Assembly: GCA_016199835.1 (NCBI GenBank)
Contig: JACQFX010000002.1
Location: 1 to 64,000 of the forward strand
DNA: 64,000 nucleotides
DNA from: Nitrosomonadales bacterium
GTDB taxonomy: Bacteria; Pseudomonadota; Gammaproteobacteria; Burkholderiales; Gallionellaceae
Reading direction: 5' to 3'
The notes beneath the pieces are model-generated. The model saw only the letters and a program-made list of their open reading frames with translations, did no database searches and was not told the DNA's origin. The stretch's first letter is position 1. Every line of letters begins with the position of its first letter. Of the stretch, positions 9,030 through 18,843 are shown in pieces. The translations under genes were made by a program, and so were the position numbers.

Positions 9030-9587
9030 ATGAGCAAAGCATTCACCAGGGAAAACGACGACGAGGATGAACTGGAATCCCCGCCGCAGCTTCCTGCCGG
9101 ACAGAAAAACTATATTACTCCCGCCGGATATCGGCGCCTCATGGGCGAGCTTGATCGCCTGTGGAAAGTGGAACGACCGGCGCTGGTGCAGACCATTACC
9201 TGGGCCGCGTCCAACGGCGATCGTTCCGAGAACGGCGATTATATTTACGGCAAGAAGCGGCTGCGCGAGATAGACCGGCGCATGCGTTTTCTTTCCAGGA
9301 GGCTGGATCATGCGCTGGTGGTCGATCCGACACAACGCAAGGAGTGCGATCAGGTTTTCTTTGGCGCCACGGTGACGGTGTGCGGGCAGGGCGGCGTGGA
9401 ACGTACTTATAGCATCGTCGGCGTAGATGAGGCCGACGCGGGGCGCGGCTTGGTCAGTTGGGTGTCACCGCTGGCGCGTGCACTGCTGAAAGCACGCGAG
9501 GGAGATGCCGTCGTGTTGCTGGTTCCCGGCGGAGTGGAGGAGCTGGAGGTGGTGGAAGTTGCGTACCGCGAGATAGTTTTAGACTGA
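9030..9587 (+). CDS. greB: Transcription elongation factor GreB
   Basis: The protein has 185 residues from ATG 9030 (MSKAFTRENDDEDELESPPQ). An upstream in-frame start would overlap the cyclase gene and adds no homologous sequence. It has the GreA/GreB coiled coil (YITPAGYRRLMGELDRLWKV) with the GDRSENGDY tip, where acidic residues insert into the RNA polymerase secondary channel. A C-terminal FKBP-like domain follows. GreB stimulates cleavage of backtracked transcripts. It is slightly longer than E. coli GreB because of an acidic N-terminal extension. Confidence 0.92.
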   Translation: MSKAFTRENDDEDELESPPQLPAGQKNYITPAGYRRLMGELDRLWKVERPALVQTITWAASNGDRSENGDYIYGKKRLREIDRRMRFLSRRLDHALVVDPTQRKECDQVFFGATVTVCGQGGVERTYSIVGVDEADAGRGLVSWVSPLARALLKAREGDAVVLLVPGGVEELEVVEVAYREIVLD

Positions 9588-9695
9588 GCCCATTGTCGCC
9601 GGTGCTGTTCCGATCCACCGTCAAGCTTTTACGTTCAGCATTCCACGGTAGAGAACGGCGGGAAAGCGAAGTGCCGGAATTTTTTCTGCCACGAT

Positions 9696-11051
9696 TCAGC
9701 GCCGGTTAAGTATTGACAGCATCGCTTCGATATCGACGATTTTGTCGCGCGCGGCACCGCGCAGCTCCCCACGCACCACCTCTATGTCATCGAGCCGTTT
9801 CCAGTCGTCGAAGGATACTACTTGCACACCGCGCTGATGCAGCAGGGAGAGGATGGCCGAGCTGTCAGGAAGCGCTCGCGCTTCGAGTCCTGCGCCATCG
9901 GTCATCATGTGCTCGACGACATGGACGGATGCCGGCTTGTGGGAGCCTATAAGCCCGCGCGGTCCGGTGCGCGCCCAGCCGACGACGTATTCTCCGGGGA
10001 TCGCGGCACGATTGATGGGATCAACGACCCGTCCATCTTCATTGGCAATAGTGCGTGCTTTCTCGTCGTAGGGGACGCCTGCTATGCGCTCGGCGGCAAA
10101 GCCGACTGCGGGCAACACCATGCCGACTTCGAGTATTTCCATTTCGCCGGTGCCGTGCGCTCTGACCGTGCCATCCGGCAGTGTTTCCAGCCGGTTTTTT
10201 TCGAGTGCAAGGCCGCACACATTGCCGTTGGAATCGGCGATTACTTCGGTCGGCGAGACGCGGAAGCGCAAGTGCAATTTTTTCCTGTTTGCAGCGGGCT
10301 GCCGCACAGTGAAAGACTGGAGAATTTTCAGGTTCTTCTCCTGTTGCGAGCTGCCCTCGGCTGCGGGGATGGTGCAGCCTGCAAGCTCATCAGGAGCAAG
10401 GATCGGGTCGACATCTTCCATCTCGCCGAGTTCTTTAAGCTCGACCGGTGTGAACGAGGCCTGCTCCGGTCCGCGCCGCCCGAGTATGAACACTTCTCGC
10501 ACCTTGCTGTTGCGCAACGCCTCCAGTGCATGTGCGGCGATGTCCGTCTTTTCGAGTTCGGCGGGCGCGCGCAACAGGATGCGGGCGGCATCAATGGCAA
10601 CGTTGCCGTTGCCGACCACCGCGACGCGCGACACCGACAGATCAATTCTGGCGTGACGGTAATCCGGATGCCCGTTGTACCAGCCGATGAACACTGTCGC
10701 CGGCGTGCAACGCGCGATGCCTTCTCCCGGAATGCCCAGGCGCCGGTCGTCCTCGTTGCCGACTGCATAGACGATCTGGTGATAATGCTGGCGCAAGTCT
10801 TCCACCGTCACATCGCGCCCGAGGCGCACATTTCCCAGGAACCTGAACGTGGGGCGTGCGGCGGTCTTGTCGTAAACGCGGGTGACAGCTTTGATATTCT
10901 GATGGTCGGGTGCCACCCCGCCCCGCACCAGCCCGAATGGGGTGGGGAGACGCTCGAACATATCGACATGCACTTCGGTATCGGTGCGTTTGAGCAGCGC
11001 CTCTGCGGCGTAAAATCCGGCGGGCCCGGAACCAATGATGGCTATATGCAT
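9696..11051 (-). CDS. FAD-dependent ferredoxin/adrenodoxin-type NADP+ reductase
   Basis: This 451-residue flavoprotein starts at MHIAIIGSGPAGFYAAEALL, where the GxGxxG dinucleotide-binding motif begins at residue 7. A GAGGT ribosome site precedes ATG 11051; a longer reading to 11099 adds no homologous sequence. A second Rossmann motif (VVGNGNVAIDAARIL) binds NADP(H). The C-terminal GWARTGPRGLIGSHKP is characteristic of the adrenodoxin-reductase/FprA family. It probably moves electrons between NADPH and a ferredoxin. The Pat-like gene lies upstream on the same strand (95 bases), so the two may be co-transcribed. Confidence 0.87.
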   Translation of the reverse strand: MHIAIIGSGPAGFYAAEALLKRTDTEVHVDMFERLPTPFGLVRGGVAPDHQNIKAVTRVYDKTAARPTFRFLGNVRLGRDVTVEDLRQHYHQIVYAVGNEDDRRLGIPGEGIARCTPATVFIGWYNGHPDYRHARIDLSVSRVAVVGNGNVAIDAARILLRAPAELEKTDIAAHALEALRNSKVREVFILGRRGPEQASFTPVELKELGEMEDVDPILAPDELAGCTIPAAEGSSQQEKNLKILQSFTVRQPAANRKKLHLRFRVSPTEVIADSNGNVCGLALEKNRLETLPDGTVRAHGTGEMEILEVGMVLPAVGFAAERIAGVPYDEKARTIANEDGRVVDPINRAAIPGEYVVGWARTGPRGLIGSHKPASVHVVEHMMTDGAGLEARALPDSSAILSLLHQRGVQVVSFDDWKRLDDIEVVRGELRGAARDKIVDIEAMLSILNRR

Positions 11052-11145
11052 GAATGACCTCGATGCCTGGCCCTGTGTGGCAGGGCATCTGCCTGCCAAT
11101 GTTTGCGGATCAATACCGGGCTATTGTTCATGATCCGGGTTGCGA

Positions 11146-13824
11146 TCACAACGTCCGGCATATTTTCCTGATCGCCGCATCCTCCTCGCTGGCGGCGATG
11201 CTGAAGCCCAGCGTCGCGACGAGTTTGAGCATGTTGTGGTTGCTCGCCAGAACTTCGCCTTCCATGGTCTTCAAACCCTTGCTGCGTGCCGCATCCATCA
11301 GGCTGCCCATGAGTTTGTGGCCGACCGCCTTGTGTTGCCACTGGTCGCTCACCACCAGCGCGAATTCGCACGATGCACCATCCGGGTTGATAGCATAGCG
11401 ACATACGCCGATCTCGATTTCCTTGCCGTTTTTTTCGGTTACCGCGAGCAGCGCTATCTCGCGGTCGTAATCCAACTGGGTGAAGCGTACCAGCATGGCT
11501 TCTGAAAGTTCGTGCACGGTGTTCATGAAGCGGAAATACTTGGTCTCCTCCGACAGGCCGCGCACGAATTCCTGTTCCAGTTCCGCATCCTCCGGGCGTA
11601 TCGGGCGTATGGTGATGTCGGTGCCGTCGGGCAGTTGCCATTGCGTGACGAGGTGGGCGGGGTAGGGATAGATCGCCATGTGCGCGTAGCGGTCGCCCGA
11701 CACTGGCGCGTAGTCCACCACCACGCGCGCATCCGCCGCCAGCGCGCCGTGCTCGTCCACGATCAATGGGTTGATGTCCATCTCTTTCAGCCAGGGTAGC
11801 TCGCACACCATCTCGGATACGCGCAGCAGCAGGCTTTCCAGCGCTTCCATCTGAATCGGCGGCATGTGGCGGAAGGTGCCCAGCAGTTTGGACACGCGCG
11901 TGCCCGCGATGAGTTCGCGCGCGAGGAAAGTATTGAGCGGCGGCAGCGCGATCGCGCGATCACCCATCACTTCCACCGTGGTGCCGCCCGCACCGAAAGT
12001 TATCACCGGGCCGAACACCGGGTCGGTGGTGACGCCCAGCATCAGCTCGCGCCCGTTGGGTTTGATCACCATGGGCTGGATGGCGATGCCGTCCAGCCGC
12101 GCGTCGGGGCGGTTCTTTTTTACCTCGATCATGATGTCGTTGTAGGCGGCGCGCACGGCGGCGGCGTTCATCAGATTGAGCTTGACGCCGCCCGCATCCG
12201 ACTTGTGCGTGATGTCGGGCGAATTGATCTTCATCGCTACCGGCAGCCCCAGTTCCTGCGCCAGCATCAGCGCCTCGCTCGGTGAGCGGGCGACCACGGT
12301 GCTGGCGACCGGAATGTGGAAGGCGGCCAGCAGCGCTTTGGATTCCATCTCCGACAATACTTTGCGCCGCTCCGCCAGCACGGTTTCGATCAGCATGCGC
12401 GCCCCCTCAATGTCGGGCTCGTCGCGGTGCGACAGCGGGCCTGGTGTCTGCGCCAGCAGGCGCTGGTTGCGGTAGAAATCGGTGATGTAGGAGAAGGCTT
12501 CCACCGCAGCTTCCGGCGTGCGAAACGCGGGCACATGGGAGCGCGCGAATAGCGCGCGCCCCTCGCGTATCTGTGTGTCGCCCATCCAGCAGGTGAGCAG
12601 CGGCTTTCGGAAATGGGACGAGGTATCAAGCAGCATCTGCGCCACTTCCAGCGGCGCGGTCATCGCCTGCGGCGTGAGTATCACCAGCACACCATCTACG
12701 CCTTCGTCCTGCATACAGATGCTCGCCGCCTCGCGGTAGCGCTCGGGCGTGGCGTCGCCGATGATGTCCACCGGATTGTTGTGCGACCAGGTGGCAGGCA
12801 GCACTTCATTTAACCGGGAAATGGTTTGCTCGGACAGGTTGGCGACGGTCACGCCAAGGTCAACGGCACGATCTATCGCCATCACGCCGGGTCCGCCGCC
12901 GTTGGTGACGATGGCCAGACGGTTGCCGCTGTAATGATGGCGCGAGGCCAGCGATTGCGCGGCGGAGAACAACCCGCCTATGGACATCACGCGCACCACC
13001 CCGGCGCGGCGCAGGGCGGCATCGAATACGTTATCGGAGCCGACCAGTGCGCCGGTGTGCGACTGTACCGCTCGCGATCCTGCCTGATGGCGTCCCACCT
13101 TGATGACGAAGATGGGCTTGCTGCGCGCTGCTGCGCGCAGTGCGCTCATGAAGCCGCGTGCCTTGCGTATGCCCTCGATGTAAATCAGGATGCTCTTGGT
13201 TTGCGTGTCGGTGGCGAGGTAATCGAGTATCTCGCCGAAATCTATGTCGGCGGCGGTGCCCATGGACACTACGCTGGAGAAGCCGATGTCGTTGGGCGGC
13301 GCCCAGTCGAGAATGGCAGTGCATAGCGCCCCCGACTGTGATACCAGCGCGAGGTTGCCGGGTTTGACGTTGCCCTTGAAGAAAGTGGCGTTCAATCCGA
13401 TGGCGGGGCGCATGATGCCGAGGCAATTTGGGCCGATGATGCGCACGCCGTAAGTTTTTGCGTTGGCTATCACGGCGCGTTCTATGATCGCGCCCTGGCT
13501 GCCCACCTCGCTGAACCCGGCGGACAGGATCACCGCCGCATGCACGCCGCGCTTGCCGCAGGCCTCGATCAGGTCGGGGATGGTGTCGGCCCGGGTGCAG
13601 ATTACCGCCAGTTCCACCGGCCCGGCAATTTCGTCTATCGAGGCATAGGCGCGCCGGCCCTGCACTTCCTTGCGCGCCGGGTTGACCGCGTACAGCGCGC
13701 CCTTGAAGCCGCTCTCCAGCATGTTCTTGAACACGATGCCGCCCACGGCTTCGACGCGGTCGCTGGCGCCGATCACGGCGACGGATCCGGGGGAGAAAAG
13801 CGTGCTGAGGTAATGTTGGCCCAT
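11146..13824 (-). CDS. Pat-like bifunctional ADP-forming acyl-CoA synthetase domain / GNAT protein acetyltransferase
   Basis: The 892 residues match the Pat/PatZ (YfiQ) architecture. There is a CoA-binding Rossmann domain (about 1-140, SVAVIGAS), a succinyl-CoA-ligase-like domain with SQSGALCTAILDW and SHTGALVGSD, an ATP-grasp region (about 480-700), and a C-terminal GNAT domain (about 735-892). In characterised Pat proteins the synthetase part is a sensor, and the GNAT domain acetylates lysines such as the one in acetyl-CoA synthetase. Whether the synthetase part is catalytic here cannot be told from sequence. A deacetylase-family gene lies about 2 kb away at 15886. Confidence 0.85.
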   Translation of the reverse strand: MGQHYLSTLFSPGSVAVIGASDRVEAVGGIVFKNMLESGFKGALYAVNPARKEVQGRRAYASIDEIAGPVELAVICTRADTIPDLIEACGKRGVHAAVILSAGFSEVGSQGAIIERAVIANAKTYGVRIIGPNCLGIMRPAIGLNATFFKGNVKPGNLALVSQSGALCTAILDWAPPNDIGFSSVVSMGTAADIDFGEILDYLATDTQTKSILIYIEGIRKARGFMSALRAAARSKPIFVIKVGRHQAGSRAVQSHTGALVGSDNVFDAALRRAGVVRVMSIGGLFSAAQSLASRHHYSGNRLAIVTNGGGPGVMAIDRAVDLGVTVANLSEQTISRLNEVLPATWSHNNPVDIIGDATPERYREAASICMQDEGVDGVLVILTPQAMTAPLEVAQMLLDTSSHFRKPLLTCWMGDTQIREGRALFARSHVPAFRTPEAAVEAFSYITDFYRNQRLLAQTPGPLSHRDEPDIEGARMLIETVLAERRKVLSEMESKALLAAFHIPVASTVVARSPSEALMLAQELGLPVAMKINSPDITHKSDAGGVKLNLMNAAAVRAAYNDIMIEVKKNRPDARLDGIAIQPMVIKPNGRELMLGVTTDPVFGPVITFGAGGTTVEVMGDRAIALPPLNTFLARELIAGTRVSKLLGTFRHMPPIQMEALESLLLRVSEMVCELPWLKEMDINPLIVDEHGALAADARVVVDYAPVSGDRYAHMAIYPYPAHLVTQWQLPDGTDITIRPIRPEDAELEQEFVRGLSEETKYFRFMNTVHELSEAMLVRFTQLDYDREIALLAVTEKNGKEIEIGVCRYAINPDGASCEFALVVSDQWQHKAVGHKLMGSLMDAARSKGLKTMEGEVLASNHNMLKLVATLGFSIAASEEDAAIRKICRTL

Positions 13825-13981
13825 GATCTTGCTCCCGTTGTTGGTTATGCTGAATATAGCACTATACGGTTGTCAGTAAACGTCAGGGGCGGGCAGTTTG
13901 TCGTGATGTCTGGTGCGTTCTGGCATTGTGGCTGAACTGACGACGTTCAGGCGCAGTCTGGGTGTGGTGGCGAAAGACATT

Positions 13982-14011
13982 TTAGACAAAACCATTAGCG
14001 AAATGTATAGT
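13982..14011 (+). promoter_or_regulatory. Candidate sigma-70 promoter of the methyl-accepting protein gene
   Basis: TTAGAC (13982-13987) and TATAGT (14006-14011) are spaced by 18 bases, and ATG follows at 14029 after an AGGGAG ribosome site. The leader would be only about ten bases. The match is by eye only. Confidence 0.45.
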
Positions 14012-14028
14012 GGTGCAAGGGAGCGCTG

Positions 14029-15252
14029 ATGCAATCCAAACTTAAAATATCTGCCGAAGCGAGGACACTGGTATTGCCGCCGATAATTTCGGTTGTGGTG
14101 TTGGGGGGCTTGTATATGAGCGCGCGGGATATATTGCCTTCAGGCTCGAATGCAGATCTGCTCATTTTCTGTCTGGCGCTTATCCTGATCCCGATAACGA
14201 GCTATATCGTCGGGCACAAGGTGCTATTCCGTGTTCTTGGCTCCAGCGTTGATCGCACGGTCGATTTTGCCAAGTCGGTTGCTGACGGTACTCGCGAAAA
14301 TCCCACGATGACTGAAACCCATGGTGTGGGGTCTATCGTCGCTTCAGTGGAAAAGCTGGCTGCCCAGGTTGAAGCTATTTCCCGGGGGATCTCGGCGAAT
14401 GTCAAACAAATCAACTCCGAGGTCGAACAGCTTTCTGCGGGGGCGAACGAGATATTGTTCACTTCGCAGATGCAGGCTTCCTCTATCAACGATACCAAAC
14501 AGGTGATGGGTGAAATGTCACAGCGCATACGGGCGGTGACCGAACTGACACGGGATACCGAGGCCATTTCGCATAAGGCGACCAGCATGTCTGCCAACGG
14601 CGAGATGGTGGTTCAGGATGCAGTGCAGGTGATGAAATTGATAGCGAACTCCATGGCGCTTGCCTCGCAGCAGATACATGCATTGACCAGCCATGCCCAC
14701 GACATCGGTAAAGTGGCCACGGTCATCCGGGAGATTGCCGAACAAACGAACCTGCTTGCACTCAATGCTGCGATCGAGGCTGCCCGTGCCGGCGAACAGG
14801 GGCGGGGGTTTGCCGTTGTAGCGGATGAAGTGCGCAAACTGGCGGAAAGAACTTCGCAATCCACGCACGAAATCGATGCGACCATCCATGTCATGCAGGA
14901 ACAGACACGGGATGCGGTAAAGGGCATCAATCAGGCTATGCCGTTGATGGATCAAGGCGTCGATAAGGCGAATCTCGCTTCGGCTGTGCTCAAGGGCATT
15001 CGCGAAGAGTCGCAAAATACACTGGAGAAAATATCGCAACTGGCAACACAGGTCGACGAGCAGTCGCAACTGGCGAGCAATGTCGTAGATAGCGTGACGC
15101 AAATTCTGGATATGACCGCAAATACCGATAGCACTGCGGAACGGATATTGCAGACATCAATCACGCTTTCCCACACGGCCACGCGGCTTCTGCATCAGAC
15201 CCATGAGCCGGAATCCACTGCTTTGCCTGGGAGCGTAGATCCGGCATCGTAG
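14029..15252 (+). CDS. Methyl-accepting chemotaxis protein without a large periplasmic sensor
   Basis: This 407-residue protein has two hydrophobic segments near the N-terminus (about 14-30 and 43-62) separated by only about a dozen residues. There is thus almost no periplasmic ligand domain. The cytoplasmic signalling tip is canonical: [20 protein letters not shown], then [20 protein letters not shown]. It should signal through CheW/CheA, but no che genes are present here. Sensing may occur at the membrane or through a partner. The bacteriohemerythrin gene starts 32 bases downstream, which suggests an oxygen-related input (inference). Confidence 0.88.
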   Translation: MQSKLKISAEARTLVLPPIISVVVLGGLYMSARDILPSGSNADLLIFCLALILIPITSYIVGHKVLFRVLGSSVDRTVDFAKSVADGTRENPTMTETHGVGSIVASVEKLAAQVEAISRGISANVKQINSEVEQLSAGANEILFTSQMQASSINDTKQVMGEMSQRIRAVTELTRDTEAISHKATSMSANGEMVVQDAVQVMKLIANSMALASQQIHALTSHAHDIGKVATVIREIAEQTNLLALNAAIEAARAGEQGRGFAVVADEVRKLAERTSQSTHEIDATIHVMQEQTRDAVKGINQAMPLMDQGVDKANLASAVLKGIREESQNTLEKISQLATQVDEQSQLASNVVDSVTQILDMTANTDSTAERILQTSITLSHTATRLLHQTHEPESTALPGSVDPAS

Positions 15253-15284
15253 CCTCGTCGTTGTTCATATCAAAGGAGATGGGA

Positions 15285-15692
15285 ATGGCACTTATTACGT
15301 GGTCCAACATGCTTTCAACCGGAATCGGCGAACAGGATATCCAGCACAAGAAACTCATCGATCTTATTAATCAGCTCAACGATGCCATGCAGGCCGGCAA
15401 AGGGGCGGATGTGCTCGGTAAAGTGCTGTCCGAGCTGGTGAACTACACTGTGTATCACTTCGGCTATGAAGAGAAATTGATGGCGCAATACAAGTATGAG
15501 GATACGCCAGCGCACAAGGCGGAGCATGCCAAGTTCGTTCAGACCGCAGGTGACTTCAAGAAGAAATTCGATTCTGGCACCGCCGTGGTTTCGGTCGAAA
15601 TCATGAATTTTCTGCGTGACTGGCTTACTAATCACATCATGAAAACAGATAAGAGGCTTGCCCAATCCCTCAACAAGCTTGGCGTAAAGTGA
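15285..15692 (+). CDS. Bacteriohemerythrin (non-heme diiron O2-binding protein)
   Basis: The protein has 135 residues from ATG 15285, placed by AAAGGAGATGGGA; a longer reading from 15261 has no such site. All seven diiron ligands are visible: H21, H58, E62, H77, H81, H117 and D122. The fold binds O2 reversibly and in microaerophiles may deliver or sense oxygen. The methyl-accepting gene is immediately upstream in the same direction, so this may be the soluble partner of an aerotaxis response. Confidence 0.93.
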   Translation: MALITWSNMLSTGIGEQDIQHKKLIDLINQLNDAMQAGKGADVLGKVLSELVNYTVYHFGYEEKLMAQYKYEDTPAHKAEHAKFVQTAGDFKKKFDSGTAVVSVEIMNFLRDWLTNHIMKTDKRLAQSLNKLGVK

Positions 15693-15885
15693 TTCGGAAG
15701 AAATGGGGCGATCGCGTTCCATGCAAGAGCCCGTGTGGCTTCTCTTCAAATGGGACGATTGCGTTTGCTGCCAGCCTCCGATGCGGTTTGTAGCGCTTAC
15801 TTGACCCGTTCTACAGAAGCCACAGCGTATTCCCTGATAGGCATTCAACACCGGACATAGACCACTACCTGTTTCAGGGGCGACC

Positions 15886-16809
15886 ATGCAAACCGCCTAC
15901 ATCACTCATCCTGACTGCTTCAAGCACGACATGGGCGCGGGCCATCCGGAATGTCCGGCGCGGCTCAACGCGATTGAAGATCAGTTAATCGCTTCCGGGT
16001 TGCTGCCTTATCTGCAACAGCACGAGGCGCCGCTGGCGACGTTCGAGCAGTTGGTGCGCGTGCATGATCCGCGCTACCTCGAAAGCATCCAGGCCGCCGC
16101 GCCGCCGCACGGCCTGACCTACCTCGACCCCGACACCGCGATGAATCCACACACGCTGAATGCGGCGTTGCGGGCGGCGGGCGCGGCGGTGCTGGCCGTT
16201 GAGCTGGTGCTGGAACGCAAGGTGGAGAACGCCTTCTGCGCCATCCGCCCGCCCGGGCATCATGCCGAGTCGGCGCGCGCCATGGGTTTCTGTTTCTTCA
16301 ATAACGTCGCGGTCGGCGTGGCGCACGCGCTGGCGAAGTACGGTTTGCGGCGCATCGCCATCGCCGATTTCGATGTGCATCACGGTAACGGCACCGAGCA
16401 AATTTTCCACGACGATTCGCGCGTGATGCTGTGTTCCACTTTTCAGCATCCCTATTATCCCTATCGCGGCGCAGACAGCGGCAACGAGCACATCATCAAC
16501 GTGCCGCTGGCGGCGGGTACCAGCGGTGCGGAATTCCGTGCGGCAGTGGGCGAATACTGGCTGCCCGCGCTGGAGCGCTTCCAGCCCGAGATGCTGTTCA
16601 TCTCCGCCGGTTTCGATGCGCACCGCGACGACGACATGGCGCAACTCAATTTGCTGGAAGCGGATTATTCCTGGGTGACACAGCAGATAAAAGAGGTGGC
16701 CGAGCGTTATGCGCAGGGGCGCATCGTGTCGATGCTCGAAGGTGGCTATGAACTGCACGCGCTGGGCCGCAGCGTGCAGGCGCATCTCAAGGTGTTGAGC
16801 GGGCTTTGA
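15886..16809 (+). CDS. Histone-deacetylase-family protein / acetylpolyamine amidohydrolase (AcuC-like)
   Basis: This 307-residue arginase/deacetylase-fold protein has the zinc and catalytic motifs intact: RPPGHHAE (His-His pair), IADFDVHHGNGT (zinc Asp and His), SAGFDAHRDD (zinc Asp) and EGGYEL (catalytic Tyr). Bacterial members remove acetyl groups from polyamines, small molecules or acetyl-lysine. The Pat-like acetyltransferase at 11146 makes protein deacetylation an attractive but unproven idea. The gene ends exactly where the convergent methyltransferase gene ends (16809/16810). Confidence 0.88.
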   Translation: MQTAYITHPDCFKHDMGAGHPECPARLNAIEDQLIASGLLPYLQQHEAPLATFEQLVRVHDPRYLESIQAAAPPHGLTYLDPDTAMNPHTLNAALRAAGAAVLAVELVLERKVENAFCAIRPPGHHAESARAMGFCFFNNVAVGVAHALAKYGLRRIAIADFDVHHGNGTEQIFHDDSRVMLCSTFQHPYYPYRGADSGNEHIINVPLAAGTSGAEFRAAVGEYWLPALERFQPEMLFISAGFDAHRDDDMAQLNLLEADYSWVTQQIKEVAERYAQGRIVSMLEGGYELHALGRSVQAHLKVLSGL

Positions 16810-18093
16810 TCAGATCGCGGGCACGGTCTGCGTCCGTTCCATCACAGCAGCAAAGAATCCATCCGTGCCGTGCAGTTGCGGCGACAGTTGCAGGCATACT
16901 CCCGTGTCCAGCGCGATGAGTTGTTTGGCCAGTATCTCTGCTGCGGGGCGCAAGACGAAATCCGGATGCGCGGCGAGGAAGGCGTCCACAATGGCGCGGT
17001 TCTCTTCGTGCAGCAGGCTGCAGGTGGCATAGACCAGACGTCCGCCGGGTTTGAGCAGCTTGCTGGCAGCGGCAAGGATTGCGGACTGCTTCTGCGTGAG
17101 TTCGGCTACGCTCTGCGGCGACTGGCGGAACTTGAGGTCGGGATTGCGGCGCAAGGTGCCCAGGCCGCTGCATGGCGCATCCACCAGCACGCGGTCTATC
17201 TTGCCTGCGAGACGTTTAATCTTCTGGTCGTTCTCGTGTGCGATGAGCTGCGGATGAACGTTGCTCAGGCCCGAGCGCTTCAGGCGCGGCTTGAGATTGG
17301 CGAGGCGCTTCTCCGAGATGTCGAAGGCATACAGCCGTCCTTGCGAATTCATCATCGCGCCCAGCATCAGCGTTTTGCCGCCCGCCCCTGCGCAGAAATC
17401 CACCACCATATCGTTGCGCCTGGGCGCGAGCAGGAAGCCGAGCAACTGGCTGCCCTCGTCCTGCACTTCGACCTTGCCGGTGACGAACAGCGGGTGCCGG
17501 TTCAACGCAGGCTTGCCGCGCAAGCGGATGCCGATGGGCGACCACGGCGTGGGCTGTGCATCCAGGCCGTCCACATGCAAGACTTGCAGCACTTCATCGC
17601 GTGCGGCGAGCAGGGTGTTGACGCGCAAATCCAGTGCTGCGGGCTGTTGCATGGCGTGGCCGGTGGTGAGTATCTCCTCGTCGCTCATCGTGCCGCGCAT
17701 TTTTTCTATTAGCCATTCCGGCAATTCCGCGCGCAGCGCCAGCGGCAATTCATCCAGCTTGATGGCTTTGACATCGCCCAGCCATTTGCTTTCATCCTTC
17801 TTCAGATTGGGCTCGAGTTCGCGCAGGTTGTAGCCGCCGAAGCGCATCCAGTAAGCCAGCGCCATGCGGCGCGGTGTGGCACGCGCAGAGGGCGTGAGCT
17901 GGCAGGCATATTCCAGGAACATGCGGTGGCGCAGCACGCCGAACACGGTTTCTGCCACCAGCGCGCGTTCGTTGGAGCCCAGGCGCTCCTGCAGGAAAAA
18001 ATAGCGCAGCGAGGTGTCGGCGGGATGTTCCAGCGGCAGGATCTTGCGCAATGCCTGGACTACAAGGTCGAGACGGTATTCGGTGAGTAGCAT
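16810..18093 (-). CDS. RsmB/NOP-family RNA (cytosine-5-)-methyltransferase
   Basis: The 427 residues comprise an N-terminal NusB-like helical region, a pre-catalytic domain and a Rossmann SAM-binding domain (VVDFCAGAGGKTLML). Both m5C-methyltransferase cysteines are present, in DAPCSGLG and YATCSLLHEEN. It probably methylates a cytosine of rRNA. The exact target (RsmB position or another) cannot be fixed from sequence, so no symbol is given. It starts 14 bases after the DUF3108 gene and probably belongs to the purM-purN-DUF3108 transcript. Confidence 0.87.
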   Translation of the reverse strand: MLLTEYRLDLVVQALRKILPLEHPADTSLRYFFLQERLGSNERALVAETVFGVLRHRMFLEYACQLTPSARATPRRMALAYWMRFGGYNLRELEPNLKKDESKWLGDVKAIKLDELPLALRAELPEWLIEKMRGTMSDEEILTTGHAMQQPAALDLRVNTLLAARDEVLQVLHVDGLDAQPTPWSPIGIRLRGKPALNRHPLFVTGKVEVQDEGSQLLGFLLAPRRNDMVVDFCAGAGGKTLMLGAMMNSQGRLYAFDISEKRLANLKPRLKRSGLSNVHPQLIAHENDQKIKRLAGKIDRVLVDAPCSGLGTLRRNPDLKFRQSPQSVAELTQKQSAILAAASKLLKPGGRLVYATCSLLHEENRAIVDAFLAAHPDFVLRPAAEILAKQLIALDTGVCLQLSPQLHGTDGFFAAVMERTQTVPAI

Positions 18094-18107
18094 GGTTTGA
18101 GTACAGG

Positions 18108-18818
18108 TTAAGGCGTGGGGTCAAAGCGGGTCAGCACTTGCGTAAGCTTGCCGCCATCCGGATCGGTGATGGTCATTTTGCACGGGAAATTGGCGTGTTC
18201 TGCCGCTAGCCAGATTTCCGTGCGACTCTCGCCGGCTTTCGGTGAGCTGGCGACATGGATTGCCTTGAATGTGCCAAGCGGAACCGTCACGTCCTGCCCG
18301 GGCGTAATGAGGTAATTGTAGATGTCCAGCTTGCCGCCGTTGGTCATGTGAAAATCGTACGTCAAGATATTCTTCATCGGCATGAACATGAACTGGTACA
18401 TCGCGCTCAGCCGGTCTTGCGTGCCGACAGGCAGGGGCAGTGTGCGCTTGCCGTTGCGGTCGGTCAGCGTGATGCGGTTCATCGCCCAGTCGAAATCGGC
18501 GCTGGCGTTGCGCTCGGAATCAAGCTGGCGCTGGCTGGTGTATGTTGTTGGGCGCAGGCCTTGCGCATTCAGCTTGCCTTCGCTGATCACGCGTATGGTT
18601 TCCGGTTTGAACAAGGCAAGCAGCCCCACCGCCTTGCTGATGCTCTCAATGCGGTAGCGATCCTGCCTGCGGGTAAAGGTCTCGCTGATGGCAGCCACTT
18701 TGATGTCGCCCTTGAGCACGTCATAACTGACCTCAATACGTGCGGGGATGTCGGCAGCGCTGGCCAGTGCTGCGCCACATAGCAGCAGGCCGATGGCCAT
18801 GGTGCGAAAGAGATTCAT
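18108..18818 (-). CDS. Exported DUF3108 family protein
   Basis: The protein has 236 residues when started at ATG 18818 (MNLFRTMAIGLLLCGAALAS), which gives a clean signal peptide ending in ASA. A longer reading from 18896 would put a hydrophilic tail before the signal and overlap purN. The rest is a beta-rich DUF3108 domain of unknown function found in many proteobacteria. The small gap after purN (25 bases) and before the methyltransferase (14 bases) suggests co-transcription. Confidence 0.75.
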   Translation of the reverse strand: MNLFRTMAIGLLLCGAALASAADIPARIEVSYDVLKGDIKVAAISETFTRRQDRYRIESISKAVGLLALFKPETIRVISEGKLNAQGLRPTTYTSQRQLDSERNASADFDWAMNRITLTDRNGKRTLPLPVGTQDRLSAMYQFMFMPMKNILTYDFHMTNGGKLDIYNYLITPGQDVTVPLGTFKAIHVASSPKAGESRTEIWLAAEHANFPCKMTITDPDGGKLTQVLTRFDPTP

Positions 18819-18843
18819 TTCACTGAATGGCGATCCATGGCCA

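Noticed and set aside
9822-11057. Long open frame (411 codons) on the plus strand
   Set aside because: It is antisense to the ferredoxin-NADP reductase gene, whose motifs are clear; high GC keeps the opposite frame open.
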